Positions 16,311-24,224 of a stretch of DNA of 64,000 nt are shown piece after piece. The notes beneath the pieces were generated by a model, which saw only the letters and a program-made list of their open reading frames with translations, did not search any database and had not been told where the DNA came from. The DNA is from DASXUX01 sp036504595. GTDB taxonomy: Bacteria > Planctomycetota > SZUA-567 > H5-PLA8. Each line of letters begins with the position of its first letter. Position 1 is the first letter of the stretch. The stretch spans positions 242,685-306,684 of the forward strand of contig DASXUX010000097.1 of assembly GCA_036504595.1 (NCBI GenBank). Direction: 5' to 3'. The position numbers and the translations under genes were made by a program.

Positions 16311-16967
16311 GGCCTTCGCGGCCTTCAGCGCCGTCATGAAACGCCCGGCGACTTCGGTCATTCCCGCGTAGTCCTTCGCCTGCAGACGCTTGCGGTCGAA
16401 GAGCGCCCCGCCCGCGCCGACCGCGAACGCGCCGGCCCGGAAGAACTCGCCCACCGTGCGCTCATCAACGCCGCCGGTCGGAATCATCGGAATGTGCGGC
16501 AGCGGAGCTTTGAGCGCGCGAATGTACGCTGGTCCGCCGAGGGACGCCGGGAAGATCTTCACCGCGTCCGCGCCCAAATCCCACGCGCGAACCACTTCGG
16601 TCGGCGTGAACGCGCCCGGAATGATCGGCACGCCCAGACGCTTGGCTGCGCCGATGACTTTTTCGTCCGTGTTCGGCGAGACCAGGTAGAGCGCGCCGGC
16701 GTCCACCGCGTCTTCGGCTTCTTCAGCCGTCAGCACGGTCCCGGCCCCCAACAGCACCGCATCGCCCAGGTCATGCTTCACGCGCCGAATGACGCTCGGC
16801 GCGCCCGGCACGGTAAAGGTCACTTCGCACGCGCGGATGCCGCCTTCAATCACCGCGCGAATGCCGTTGACCGCTTCCTCTTCGGTCTCGCAGCGCACGA
16901 CCAGCACGACGCCCAGTTCACCGATACGCTTCAGAGTTGCCTTGCCATTTGCGCTGCTGTTGTTCAC
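16305..16967 (-). CDS. eda: 2-keto-3-deoxy-6-phosphogluconate aldolase (KDPG/KHG aldolase)
   Basis: A 220-residue class I aldolase. Family motifs are GIRACEVTFTVPGA (the usual E-x-T-x-R/T region), LLGAGTVLTAEEAEDAVDAG, FTPTEVVRAWDLGADAVKIF with the Schiff-base lysine, FPASLGGPAYIRAL and PTGGVDERTVGEFFRAGA. It cleaves KDPG to pyruvate and glyceraldehyde 3-phosphate in the Entner-Doudoroff pathway. GTG 16967 is the start because AAGGAG lies 8 bases upstream; residues further up come from a repeat array. A glucose-6-phosphate dehydrogenase gene lies at 55474-56889 in the same window, but Edd is not seen. Confidence 0.85.
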   Translation of the reverse strand: MNNSSANGKATLKRIGELGVVLVVRCETEEEAVNGIRAVIEGGIRACEVTFTVPGAPSVIRRVKHDLGDAVLLGAGTVLTAEEAEDAVDAGALYLVSPNTDEKVIGAAKRLGVPIIPGAFTPTEVVRAWDLGADAVKIFPASLGGPAYIRALKAPLPHIPMIPTGGVDERTVGEFFRAGAFAVGAGGALFDRKRLQAKDYAGMTEVAGRFMTALKAAKAE

Positions 16968-16995
16968 GTCCAGTCTCCTTCCGAAAGAGCATCCC

Positions 16996-17160
16996 TGTCT
17001 TTGAAATCCGAAACTCGAAACTCGAAATTCGAAGGAAACGGAAAAAAGCAAAACAGCGAAACAGAGAACCGAGGTGCCGCCTCGGTTAGCCGTTTTTCCT
17101 TTTCTCTGTTTTTCCCTTTCCTTCGGATTTCGGATTTCGGATTTGCTGTTTCGGTCCCAC
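16996..17160. repeat. Long fold-back heptamer array between larB and eda
   Basis: CGAAACT-type units form the left arm and TTCGGAT units form the right arm. They close around an inner hairpin with arms ACCGAGG and GCCTCGG near 17070-17090. The full structure spans roughly 160 bases, the largest of these arrays in the window. The right end of the array overlaps the larB stop codon, so the last LarB residues (KTEKRKNG) are repeat-encoded. Confidence 0.7.
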
Positions 17161-17895
17161 AATCCGCAGCGCGCACATCGCTGCGCCAAAACCATTGTCA
17201 ATGTTGACCACGCTCACGCCCGCCGCGCACGTGTTGAGCATGGCGAGCAGCGCCGCCGCGCCACCGAAGCTGGCCCCATAGCCGATGCTCGTCGGCACCG
17301 CAATCACAGGGCAGGCCACCAGTCCGCCGACGACGCTGGGCAGAGCGCCTTCCATTCCCGCCACGCAGATGATGCTCACCGCCTGCTGCAGTTTCGGCAG
17401 AACATTCAGCACGCGATGCAATCCCGCGACGCCGACGTCGTAGTAGCTCTGAGCCGGACAGCCGAACGCGCGCAACGTTTCGAGCGCTTCCTCGGCCACG
17501 GGAATGTCGCTCGTCCCCGCCGTCATCACGGCCACTTCGCCCGCCGTCTTCAGCGGCGTGGGTTTTCCAACACGCACCGTCCGGCCGCGAGTGTTGTAGT
17601 GCGCTTGCGGAAAGGCCTTGAGGATGACCAGCGCCTGAGCCTCGCTGACGCGCGTGACCAGCATGCACGGCAGCATCTTCATCCCGTTTTCAACGATATG
17701 AACGATGTCTTCGCTGGTTTTTCCCGCGCCGAACACAACTTCCGCAAACCCGCAACGCAGCGGCCGGTGGTGATCGAACTTCGCCACCTTTAGATCGCTG
17801 AACGGGAGCGAGGCCAATTCGCTGAGCGCCTGATCGAGAGAGCAGGACCCCGTTTGAACTCGCTTCAGCAGTGCACGCACCTTCGCCGGTTGCAT
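17086..17895 (-). CDS. larB: LarB, pyridinium-3,5-biscarboxylate mononucleotide synthase
   Basis: A 269-residue protein of the NCAIR-mutase (PurE-like) family. LarB signatures are FAEVVFGAGKTSEDIVHIVE in the N-terminal half and the PurE-like core VMTAGTSDIPVAEEALETLR, then VAGMEGALPSVVGGLVACPV and AVPTSIGYGASFGGAAALL. LarB carboxylates and hydrolyses nicotinate adenine dinucleotide in the first step of the nickel-pincer nucleotide cofactor of lactate racemase-type enzymes. LarC and LarE are not in this window. ATG 17895 was chosen by alignment with the family; the upstream Shine-Dalgarno is weak. Codons near the stop derive from a repeat array. Confidence 0.85.
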   Translation of the reverse strand: MQPAKVRALLKRVQTGSCSLDQALSELASLPFSDLKVAKFDHHRPLRCGFAEVVFGAGKTSEDIVHIVENGMKMLPCMLVTRVSEAQALVILKAFPQAHYNTRGRTVRVGKPTPLKTAGEVAVMTAGTSDIPVAEEALETLRAFGCPAQSYYDVGVAGLHRVLNVLPKLQQAVSIICVAGMEGALPSVVGGLVACPVIAVPTSIGYGASFGGAAALLAMLNTCAAGVSVVNIDNGFGAAMCALRIVGPKQQIRNPKSEGKGKTEKRKNG

Positions 17896-17940
17896 GGGTG
17901 TAGTTCTCTCGCCAAACCCGTCAGCCGTCAAGCACCACGT

Positions 17941-17982
17941 TGTGCCACGGCAGCCTTTGTTAGCCGTTGGCTGTCCGTGTCG
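17941..17982 (+). repeat. TGCCACGG-type palindromic element upstream of larB
   Basis: TGTGCCACGGCAGCC and GGCTGTCCGTGTCG form the inverted arms around TTTGTTAGCCGTT. It is a near-copy of the minus strand of 6649-6690. It lies 46 bases upstream of the larB start, within its leader. Confidence 0.7.
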
Positions 17983-18039
17983 TGGACTCCATTCGCGAAT
18001 ACCGTGACGGTCAGGCTGAACATCATCGAGAGCGCACAT

Positions 18040-18323
18040 TCAAGGCAGGGGATGACGTGCTGCACTGTTCAGGGTTGGGGGGATAAGGCGCGGCCCTATT
18101 CAGGGGAGAATTAAGTTGATATTTGGGTGGCGATCGGTTACGTTTTTCGGCAGAGATCGTGCCGAAACATATTGATCTCGGACTGGCGTGATTACGCTGG
18201 CGAGGGAAACCGGGCGAGTCTCGAATATCGCAGGACTGATCCACAATTTTCAAAGGAAGCCAGAGCGCGACGGTGGCGTCACGTGCTTACGTGGCGTGAC
18301 GGGTGGCGCGTGACGGGTGACGG
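18040..18323. other. Spacer between divergent larB and the AraC-like gene
   Basis: No convincing gene is seen. A perfect 8-bp inverted repeat (TTTCGGCA / TGCCGAAA, 7-base loop) lies at 18145-18167. It has no T-run after it, so it looks like an operator or a palindromic element rather than a terminator. From about 18291 the sequence becomes degenerate GTGACGG heptamers that run on into the next gene. Confidence 0.4.
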
Positions 18324-18410
18324 GTGGAGAGGTCTGCGATGGTGGTGGAGGGTGGGAGCATGGAGAACGAACGAGACGGGGTGACGGGGGGACGGGGAGA
18401 CGGGGGGAAA
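18291..18410 (+). repeat. Direct GTGACGG/GACGGGG heptamer-octamer array
   Basis: Degenerate units such as GTGACGG, GGTGGCG and GACGGGG run for about 120 bases across the start of the AraC-like ORF. They encode the low-complexity peptide GVTGGRGDGGKQHDG. The array is G-rich on the plus strand and is not inverted. Confidence 0.65.
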
Positions 18411-19571
18411 CAGCACGACGGGGAGCACGACGGGGCAGGTAAGGACGTCTGCGGCACAAACTGCGGCGCTGCCGCAAACCTAACCCCCCGGCCCCCTTCC
18501 CTCGGAGGGAAGGGGGAGAAGGGCAGCGCTCGGGACGCCGGCGGTACGGCGGGCGCGGGTGAGTTGACGGGGGAGGAACTGAAGAACCCGTGGAAGGCGA
18601 TGTTTTCGGGCGGAGTGGTGAAGATGTTCGAGGCGCGGAAGGCTCTGACGGCGCAAGAGCTCGGCGACGCGGGCGCAGGCGGGGACGAAGATGTCTTTCG
18701 CTTTGTGGCAGAGTGCGAAAAGTTTGGCGATGCGGAGGCCGAGAAACGCCGCGAAGAGCGCTACGAACGGCGCATGCGCGCTCAGGCGGTGGAACGGGTG
18801 CCGCTGTGGATGCAGGTCTCCGGTCTTTTTCCTGACGACGAGCCGAAGATGAGTCCGCGCGAGCGGCTCGGGGCCATGCTGCTGCTTGTGAAGAACGCCG
18901 AGCGCCTGCTGCGGTACGAGATCAAATATTCGGGCGAACAAAAGAGCGAGATCGATGCGGCGGAAGTGCGGACGTATTTGTGGGATCCGCTGCGGACGGT
19001 TTGCTTTCATCTGGGGATTTCGCAGCGGAGGCTGACGAGCTACTGCAAAGAACTGACGGGGATGTCGGCGATTGAGATGGTGGATCGGATCAAGGCGGAG
19101 GGGGTGAGAGGGAAGATCAAGGAGGAGTTGAGGAAGTTCATTTCCACCGCAGAGACGCAGAGGCGCGGAGAACGGATAGAAGAGGAGCACGACGGAAATT
19201 CCCCCTCACCCCTAACCCCTCTCCCTCGCGGGGGAGAGGGGAACCGGAGCGGCGGGCGAGACGCCCGCACTACGGAGGAGGCGGATGAAGTTTTTGCGGC
19301 GCTGAAGAAATCGCGGAGGGATGGGCGGTGGCATCGGACGACTTGGGCGATGGGGATGGGGTTCTCAAGCTACCAGAGGTTTTTCAGGGCTTGTTTGCTT
19401 TGTTTTGGGAAGACGCCGCATGAACTGGAGATGGAATTGATCGAAGAGATTCTGAAAGAGGCGGAGCGCGAAACTGGAGGCGTGACTACCGGGAGTGCGG
19501 TGGCGGTGAGGAAGAGCGAGGGCGAGGAACAGCGAGAAGAGAAGCGCGAGGCGGGAGTTTCGGTGACGTAG
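18360..19571 (+). CDS. AraC-like helix-turn-helix protein disrupted by repeats
   Basis: About 403 residues from ATG 18360 (start uncertain). Two stretches resemble the two helix-turn-helix halves of AraC/XylS regulators: LGISQRRLTSYCKELTGMSA and GFSSYQRFFRACLLCFGKTP. Unlike a normal 100-residue AraC domain, they are separated by about 90 residues. Most of the insert is repeat-encoded: a CGCAGAGACGC element (STAETQRRGE), a CCCCTCTCCC palindrome (NSPSPLTPLPRGGEG) and a GGCGAGACGCC element (GGRDARTTE). The N-terminal 70 residues are also repeat-derived. The frame stays open through all of them. It may be a functional outlier or a decaying regulator. Confidence 0.5.
   Translation: MENERDGVTGGRGDGGKQHDGEHDGAGKDVCGTNCGAAANLTPRPPSLGGKGEKGSARDAGGTAGAGELTGEELKNPWKAMFSGGVVKMFEARKALTAQELGDAGAGGDEDVFRFVAECEKFGDAEAEKRREERYERRMRAQAVERVPLWMQVSGLFPDDEPKMSPRERLGAMLLLVKNAERLLRYEIKYSGEQKSEIDAAEVRTYLWDPLRTVCFHLGISQRRLTSYCKELTGMSAIEMVDRIKAEGVRGKIKEELRKFISTAETQRRGERIEEEHDGNSPSPLTPLPRGGEGNRSGGRDARTTEEADEVFAALKKSRRDGRWHRTTWAMGMGFSSYQRFFRACLLCFGKTPHELEMELIEEILKEAERETGGVTTGSAVAVRKSEGEEQREEKREAGVSVT
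18478..18524. repeat. CCCCCTTCCCTC palindrome, copy 1 (in coding sequence)
   Basis: Arms CCCCCTTCCCTC and GAGGGAAGGGGG meet at a short GG centre, preceded by CCTAACCCCCCG. The sequence is almost identical to 41381-41426. It is read in frame as NLTPRPPSLGGKGEKG in the AraC-like protein. Confidence 0.75.
19201..19245. repeat. CCCCTCTCCC palindrome (in coding sequence)
   Basis: Arms CCCCTCTCCCTCGC and GGGGGAGAGGGG, preceded by CCTCACCCCTAA. Same design as the 18478 and 41381 elements but with different bases. It is directly followed by GGCGAGACGCCCGCACTAC, a separate small palindrome that also occurs in the start of the molybdoenzyme gene at about 42530. Confidence 0.65.
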
Positions 19572-19719
19572 GCTCGAACGGAGGCGGACCAGATTAGCGT
19601 TTCGGGCTGGGGTTGGTGAGACTGGCGGAGGGAAGGTGTTGGGTGAGCGCGAAGAACGAGGCGCGAAAGACGAGAGTTTGGGGAACGCGAACGGAAATTG
19701 GGGGTGCAAGGTGGGGCGG

Positions 19720-19774
19720 CATCGGTCTGGAACGGTCCGCAAACGGAAAAAGCGCGGACCGTTCCAGACCGATG
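19720..19774. repeat. Perfect 21-bp inverted repeat
   Basis: Arms CATCGGTCTGGAACGGTCCG+C and their exact complement flank the 13-base loop AAACGGAAAAAGC. It lies between two convergent genes. The stem would be very stable in RNA on either strand, so it may act as a bidirectional transcription barrier. There is no T-run, and a mobile palindromic unit is equally likely. Confidence 0.7.
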
Positions 19775-19854
19775 GCACCCTTCAACGGCGAACTGGGCGA
19801 CGCGCGGGTGGGGAAAGGAATGTGCACACAGGTGCAGGATTGGACAGAACAGAG

Positions 19855-19875
19855 GGACAATCTGGCAGATTGTCC
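19855..19875. terminator. Short hairpin downstream of the FHA kinase gene
   Basis: GGACAATCTG and CAGATTGTCC are exact inverted arms around one base. It sits 35 bases after the kinase stop on the minus strand. No T-run follows, so terminator function is tentative. Confidence 0.3.
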
Positions 19876-19909
19876 TACGCTGTGCCTCGGACAGGGGGCG
19901 GCAATTGGT

Positions 19910-22549
19910 TCAGTTTCCGGCGGCTTTGGCTTCGTGCGTTTGGGCTTCGGTGGTCAGGCCGCGTTCGGTGCAGAAGGCGGCGAGGGACTTGTGATCGATC
20001 GCGGTGAGTTCCTTTACGGGCGGCAAGAAGGCCATGTAGAAGTCGTAGAGCTCCTTTGGCGTGAGATCGCCGAGGCGCTTGAGCGTGCCGGGCTTGCCTG
20101 GGATCAGGTCGTCCAGGGTGATTTCCTCGCCCTGCAAACGGCTCACTTTCCATTTGACGTCCTGCATTTTCTGGATGACCAGGAAGGGCACCGGCACGCC
20201 TCCGGCCTGCAGTTTCTTCGCCGCGCAGGCAAGGAATTTCTCATGCAGGTCTTTCTGGAACTTGATCGAGTCCTCGCGTGCTTTGGCGGCATCTTCCCAC
20301 TTCTTGATGCCGGCGAGCTTGCGGCCTACGGCTCGCGCCATACTCATGCCTTCGGTAAATGCGAATTTCTTGGCACGCTCGCCGGCCTTGTTCAATTCGT
20401 CCTGCGCGAACTGTTCGGCTTTGCTCTCCAGATTCGTGCGCGCGGTCTTCACCTCCTCGGCCGTTTTGGAGTCCTTAATGGTATTGCTGTAGAGCGTCCA
20501 GCGGGCCAGCGCGCTGGGAATGTCCATGGTGGCCGTTTCCTGCTGCACGGCCTTGAATTTTTCCTGCGCGTCGGTGTCCAGGTTCTTCAGAGAGGCTTCA
20601 ACGTCGGCCTTCTGCGCCGCGTTCGGGTACCTGTCCAGGAATCCTTGCAGCGACGCGCGCGCGGCATCGAAATCGTTGCGGCCGCGAGCCGTGTTTGCGC
20701 CATCGACGGCCGCGCGGCTGGCAGTCTCCGTCACTTTGCTGTTCTCTGCATCCATCTTCTTGCGAATGGCTGCGGCACGAGCTTTGGCCTTGTCCGCGAT
20801 GTCCGCGAACGCTTTCGCTGCCGTTGCGGCATCGTCGAATTTCTTGGCGACTTCAGCCAGGTTCGCCGGGTTTGCGGTCTCGAAAGTCTCCGCCGCTGCC
20901 AGCGCGGTCTCGGCGGTCTTGCGCGCGGCCATCTTATCCTGATTCTGGTATTCCTGCAGCAGCTTGGCGGCTTCCTCCGCCTCCGCGGACGACGGGTACT
21001 TGCTGCGGATTTCTTCGAGCAAGCGGGTGTACTCGGACGGATCGTCGCGCTTTTGAGCAATGACGGCGGCATCCAGCAACTTCCTGGCTTCGCTGCGAGC
21101 GACGGTACCCTGGCCGGTGTTTGTGGTGGGACTTGGGTTGGGGTTGTTTATGGGAGCGATTTCCTGCGTCGGTTTGCGGAAATGCTGTGCGAGCACGACG
21201 ACGGTTCCCACGACGGCCAGGAACACGGCCACCATCGCCACCACCAGGACCACTCCGGAAATCTTTTTCTGCTGCCCGGTGACGACTTCGGCTTCTTCGC
21301 CTTCAGCGCCTTCTTCGGCGCCTTCCGCTTCCAGATCTTCTTCGACGCCTTCCTCAGCGGGCTTGATGTTGAGCGCGCGCCCGATGGTCGATTCGCCGGC
21401 CTCGATGCGGTCGATGTCGCCCAGGCCCTTCTGCACGCGCTCGAGGTCGGCGATGAGCCGGCTCATGTTGGGATAGCGCTTTTCCGGCAGCTTGGCCATC
21501 ATGCGTTCGATGATGAAGCAGACGGGATCGGGGACCTGCGGGTTCAGTTCCTGGATCGGGGGCAGCGATTTCTGGATGTGAGCTTTCAGAATTTCATGCG
21601 CTGTATGCCCGGCGAACGGCGTGGTGCCGGTGACCATGTGATAGAAGGTCGCGCCGAGCGCGTAAATGTCCACGCGGTGGTCGATGGCTTTGCCCAACGC
21701 CTGTTCGGGCGCCATGTAGTGCGGCGTGCCCATCACGCGGCGCTGGCCGGTGGGCGTGGTGAGCGGCTCTTCCTCGAAGGTCTTCGCGATGCCCAGATCG
21801 GCAAGCTTCACGATGCCTTCCTTGGTGAGCATGATATTGTCGGGCTTGACGTCGCGGTGGACGATGCCGTTCTCGTGAGCGAATTCCAGAGCCTTGGCGG
21901 CTTGGACCGCGATGTCGATGGCGCGGGAAGCGGGGAGCTTCTTCTCTTTGCGCAGTATTTCTTTCACCGACGCGCCGTCGATGAACTCCATCGAGAAGTA
22001 GTGCCGGCCATTGGCCTTCGAAATGTCGTGGACGTGAATGACGTTGGGATGATTGAGTTTCCCGGCGGCGCGCGCTTCGCGGATGAAGCGATCGACGAAT
22101 TCGCCGTTGGCCGAATAGCGTTCGTTGAGAATCTTCAACGCAACGATGCGCTCCATGGAGAGCTGCTTGGCCTTGTAGACGATGCCCATTCCGCCCAAAC
22201 CGACCCGTTCCATGACGGTGTAGCCGGGGATGTCTATCTGCGCCGGTTCAGCCCGCTCATCGACGAATTCCATCTCCGTTTCGCCGATGCGGATGATGTC
22301 GCCGAAGCGCAGAGCGCTTCCGTCCACCATCTTGGAGGCCGGTGTGCCGTTGAGAAACGTACCGTTGCGTGAAAGGTCCTGGAGGAAATAGTCGTCGCCT
22401 TTGCGCGTGATCACGGCGTGTTCGCGCGAGGCTTTTTCATCGGGAATGGCGACGGCACAGGCTGAGCGCCGGCCCATGAGACAGCGATCGCCGCTGAGGG
22501 GAAACTCCGACCCCGGGTGCCGGCCCGACTTGACGACCAGTTTGGCCAA
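19910..22549 (-). CDS. FHA-domain Ser/Thr protein kinase with large extracytoplasmic region
   Basis: An 879-residue protein. Residues 1-95 are a forkhead-associated domain (GRRSACAVAIPDEKASREHA, then DLSRNGTFLNG). Residues about 108-370 are a Hanks-type kinase: glycine loop VGLGGMGIVYKAKQ, ATP lysine in VALKIL, catalytic HRDVKPDNIM, and metal-binding LADLGIAK in place of DFG. GTPHYMAPEQ follows. A acidic linker precedes one membrane helix (GVVLVVAMVAVFLAVVGTVVV, about 430-455). The remaining 420 residues are Ala/Lys-rich helical repeats and would be outside the inner membrane. This fits the expanded sensor-kinase families of planctomycete-type bacteria. An FHA domain joined directly to its kinase suggests binding of phosphothreonine substrates or autoregulation. 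Confidence 0.85.
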   Translation of the reverse strand: MAKLVVKSGRHPGSEFPLSGDRCLMGRRSACAVAIPDEKASREHAVITRKGDDYFLQDLSRNGTFLNGTPASKMVDGSALRFGDIIRIGETEMEFVDERAEPAQIDIPGYTVMERVGLGGMGIVYKAKQLSMERIVALKILNERYSANGEFVDRFIREARAAGKLNHPNVIHVHDISKANGRHYFSMEFIDGASVKEILRKEKKLPASRAIDIAVQAAKALEFAHENGIVHRDVKPDNIMLTKEGIVKLADLGIAKTFEEEPLTTPTGQRRVMGTPHYMAPEQALGKAIDHRVDIYALGATFYHMVTGTTPFAGHTAHEILKAHIQKSLPPIQELNPQVPDPVCFIIERMMAKLPEKRYPNMSRLIADLERVQKGLGDIDRIEAGESTIGRALNIKPAEEGVEEDLEAEGAEEGAEGEEAEVVTGQQKKISGVVLVVAMVAVFLAVVGTVVVLAQHFRKPTQEIAPINNPNPSPTTNTGQGTVARSEARKLLDAAVIAQKRDDPSEYTRLLEEIRSKYPSSAEAEEAAKLLQEYQNQDKMAARKTAETALAAAETFETANPANLAEVAKKFDDAATAAKAFADIADKAKARAAAIRKKMDAENSKVTETASRAAVDGANTARGRNDFDAARASLQGFLDRYPNAAQKADVEASLKNLDTDAQEKFKAVQQETATMDIPSALARWTLYSNTIKDSKTAEEVKTARTNLESKAEQFAQDELNKAGERAKKFAFTEGMSMARAVGRKLAGIKKWEDAAKAREDSIKFQKDLHEKFLACAAKKLQAGGVPVPFLVIQKMQDVKWKVSRLQGEEITLDDLIPGKPGTLKRLGDLTPKELYDFYMAFLPPVKELTAIDHKSLAAFCTERGLTTEAQTHEAKAAGN

Positions 22550-22870
22550 GAGTGCGCTCCTGTCGATTTATGACTGCCACGTTACATTATTCTCATGGCG
22601 GCGCCAACGTCAACCGAAGTTGGTACTTGGTGAATGGTACTTGGTGAGTGGTGGTCTGGGGTCTGGGGTTTGGTCTCGAAGTCTGGTGCTGGGGGATGCT
22701 GGTGCTTGACAGGGCGCGCAGGTTCCTTAGAGTTTTTGGCCTCGAACGGTGCGGCTTGCAGATTACCGATTGATCGAAGAGCCAGGCACGCTAGAATCTG
22801 ACTCATCCGCTGGAGCGGATGAGGTTTTATTTTGGGTTCGCGAACGAACCCGGACAGTCTGGGGGTCACT
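22550..22870. other. Spacer upstream of bS21: repeats, promoter candidate and leader hairpin
   Basis: No gene is visible. TGGTGAATGG and TCTGGGG heptamers fill about 22613-22700. TTGACA at 22706-22711 with TAGAGT 16 bases later is a weak promoter candidate. A stem-loop followed by a T-run at 22802-22833 lies between it and the bS21 start. Confidence 0.45.
22802..22833 (+). terminator. Intrinsic-terminator-like hairpin in the bS21 leader
   Basis: CTCATCCGCT and AGCGGATGAG form a 10-bp stem with almost no loop, followed by GTTTTATTTT. This has the form of a rho-independent terminator. It stands 38 bases before the bS21 start on the same strand, so it could act as an attenuator for the ribosomal protein, or it could end a short upstream RNA. 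Confidence 0.55.
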
Positions 22871-23089
22871 GTGGTCAGAGTAGAAGCACGGGCGGGCGAA
22901 GGTCTCGAAAAAGTGTTGCGTCGTTTTAAGAAAGCCTGCGAAAAAGAAGGCTTGACCAAGCAGTTGCGGCAGAATCAGCATTTCGAAAAGCCGAGCGACA
23001 AGAAGCGCCGCAAGCTGGTCGCTGCCAAACGCGCGCAGCGCAAAGATTTGCTCGCAGCGTTGGGCGGCGCCGCGGTGCGTCGGAAGTAA
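22871..23089 (+). CDS. rpsU: Small ribosomal subunit protein bS21
   Basis: About 72 residues with the standard bS21 layout: VEARAGEGLEKVLRRFKKAC, then KEGLTKQLRQNQHFEKPSDK, then a basic tail (KRRKLVAAKRAQRKDL). It binds the 30S platform and helps mRNA start-site pairing. GTG 22871 gives the family length; the upstream in-frame TTG at 22832 would add 13 residues made from the leader. Expression may be governed by the hairpin upstream. Confidence 0.8.
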   Translation: MVRVEARAGEGLEKVLRRFKKACEKEGLTKQLRQNQHFEKPSDKKRRKLVAAKRAQRKDLLAALGGAAVRRK

Positions 23090-23160
23090 GTCGAGAGTCC
23101 AGAAGTCGAGAAGTCAAGGAGTCGGTGGCTGACAACGAAGGTTATTGGCCACTGACTGCG
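23090..23160. repeat. Heptamer array between convergent bS21 and ahbAB
   Basis: AGTCCAG / AGTCGAG units, then an inverted pair GTGGCTGACAACG and CCACTGACTGCGGACAAC. The array overlaps the end of ahbAB, whose last residues (LSAVSGQ) are encoded by repeat units. Confidence 0.6.
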
Positions 23161-24203
23161 GACAACCCATTCTGTTTCTCCCACCCTTCAATCTCGCCGG
23201 TAAAGTAGCGCAGACGGACCTTCTTGTACTCCTTGTAGGAGTACAGGGCTCCGTATTGCGTAATTCCACTTTGATGGGAAAGGTCCGAGAGCAGTTGATC
23301 ACACGAAGAGACATCCTTGCTATGAACCATGGTGAAAACGTTGTACGGCCAATCCGGGTAACGCGGCCGAAGATAACAGTGCGTGACGGCCGGATGGCGA
23401 GCGAAAAAGGCGCCGAGTTCGTCCACGCGTTCTGGAGGAACGTTCCAGACACCCATCGCGTTGGCGGCAAATCCCGCCTGTCGGTGGCGCATAATCCCGG
23501 CCATGCGGCGCAGGCGGCCATCCCGCTGAAAACTGCGGCAGCGCTCAAATAGCTGAGCCGTCGTGATGCCCACGCGCTGGGCCGCCGGCGCGAAGAAGTC
23601 CGTTCGGAGTTCCATGTCGTCTTGAAGCGCTTCGACACACGCAATATCGACGGCGTCGAGCGGCTGCTTTTCGCCGCTGCGCGACTCCTCATTATACGAT
23701 GGCGCGTCGTCCTCGATGCCCATCTCGCGGGCCTTGCCGGCGGTCATGTCGAGTTTCATGCCGATTTTGAAGAGCCGCAGCGTCGGCAGCAGGCGCATCG
23801 ACAACGCGCCGCTGAGTTCACGCAGCTTTTCCGTATGCGCTTCCAGATTGGATGCCGGCGGCACGGCAATGGTGAACCAGATGTCGAATTCGTGGCGGCG
23901 CGCGTAATTATGCGAAACGCCGGGATGAGCGCTGATGATTGCGGCCACCTCATCGGTCTTGCCCGGCGGCGATTTGCACGCGACCAAGCTGGAGTGATAG
24001 CCGAGACTGCGCGTGTCAAAGATCGCCGAGATTTGGCGCACGACGCCAGAGGCTTTGAGTTCTTTCAGGCGCGCGAGCACGTCAGCTTCGCTCAACCCAA
24101 TTTTCGCACCGAGAGCGGCGAAAGGCTGGTCAACGAGCGGGATTTCGTCCTGGAGAACGTTGAGCAGGAGACGGGATTTTTCGTCAATCGTTGGCTGGTC
24201 CAT
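23142..24203 (-). CDS. ahbAB: Fused siroheme decarboxylase AhbA-AhbB (NirDL type)
   Basis: A 353-residue protein made of two consecutive Lrp/AsnC-like units. The first covers about 5-165 (LLNVLQDEIPLVDQPFAALG, with VRQISAIFDTRSLGYHSSLV). The second covers about 180-345 (MELRTDFFAPAAQRVGITTA, with LRRMAGIMRHRQAGFAANAM). Catalytic-type His and Arg occur in both halves (YARRHEFDIWF, HCYLRPRYPDWPYN). The pair converts siroheme to 12,18-didecarboxysiroheme in the alternative heme pathway, or for heme d1. In many organisms the subunits are separate genes. The C-terminal LSAVSGQ is repeat-derived. AhbC/AhbD are not in this window. It lies in tandem with mrp. Confidence 0.8.
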   Translation of the reverse strand: MDQPTIDEKSRLLLNVLQDEIPLVDQPFAALGAKIGLSEADVLARLKELKASGVVRQISAIFDTRSLGYHSSLVACKSPPGKTDEVAAIISAHPGVSHNYARRHEFDIWFTIAVPPASNLEAHTEKLRELSGALSMRLLPTLRLFKIGMKLDMTAGKAREMGIEDDAPSYNEESRSGEKQPLDAVDIACVEALQDDMELRTDFFAPAAQRVGITTAQLFERCRSFQRDGRLRRMAGIMRHRQAGFAANAMGVWNVPPERVDELGAFFARHPAVTHCYLRPRYPDWPYNVFTMVHSKDVSSCDQLLSDLSHQSGITQYGALYSYKEYKKVRLRYFTGEIEGWEKQNGLSAVSGQ

Positions 24204-24224
24204 GGTCTTCCGTTGTGATGGGTC

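Larger units (their letters stand above)
19572..19909. other. Spacer between convergent AraC-like and kinase genes
   Basis: No gene is supported. The spacer holds a perfect 21-bp inverted repeat at 19720-19774 and a 10-bp one at 19855-19875. Frames open across it in several directions, but they have no start signals and are dominated by palindromes. Confidence 0.5.

Noticed and set aside
19613..22372. Long plus-strand open frame of about 919 codons
   Set aside because: It is antisense to the FHA kinase gene, whose domains are unmistakable on the minus strand. The plus-strand translation has no domain and typical shadow composition.
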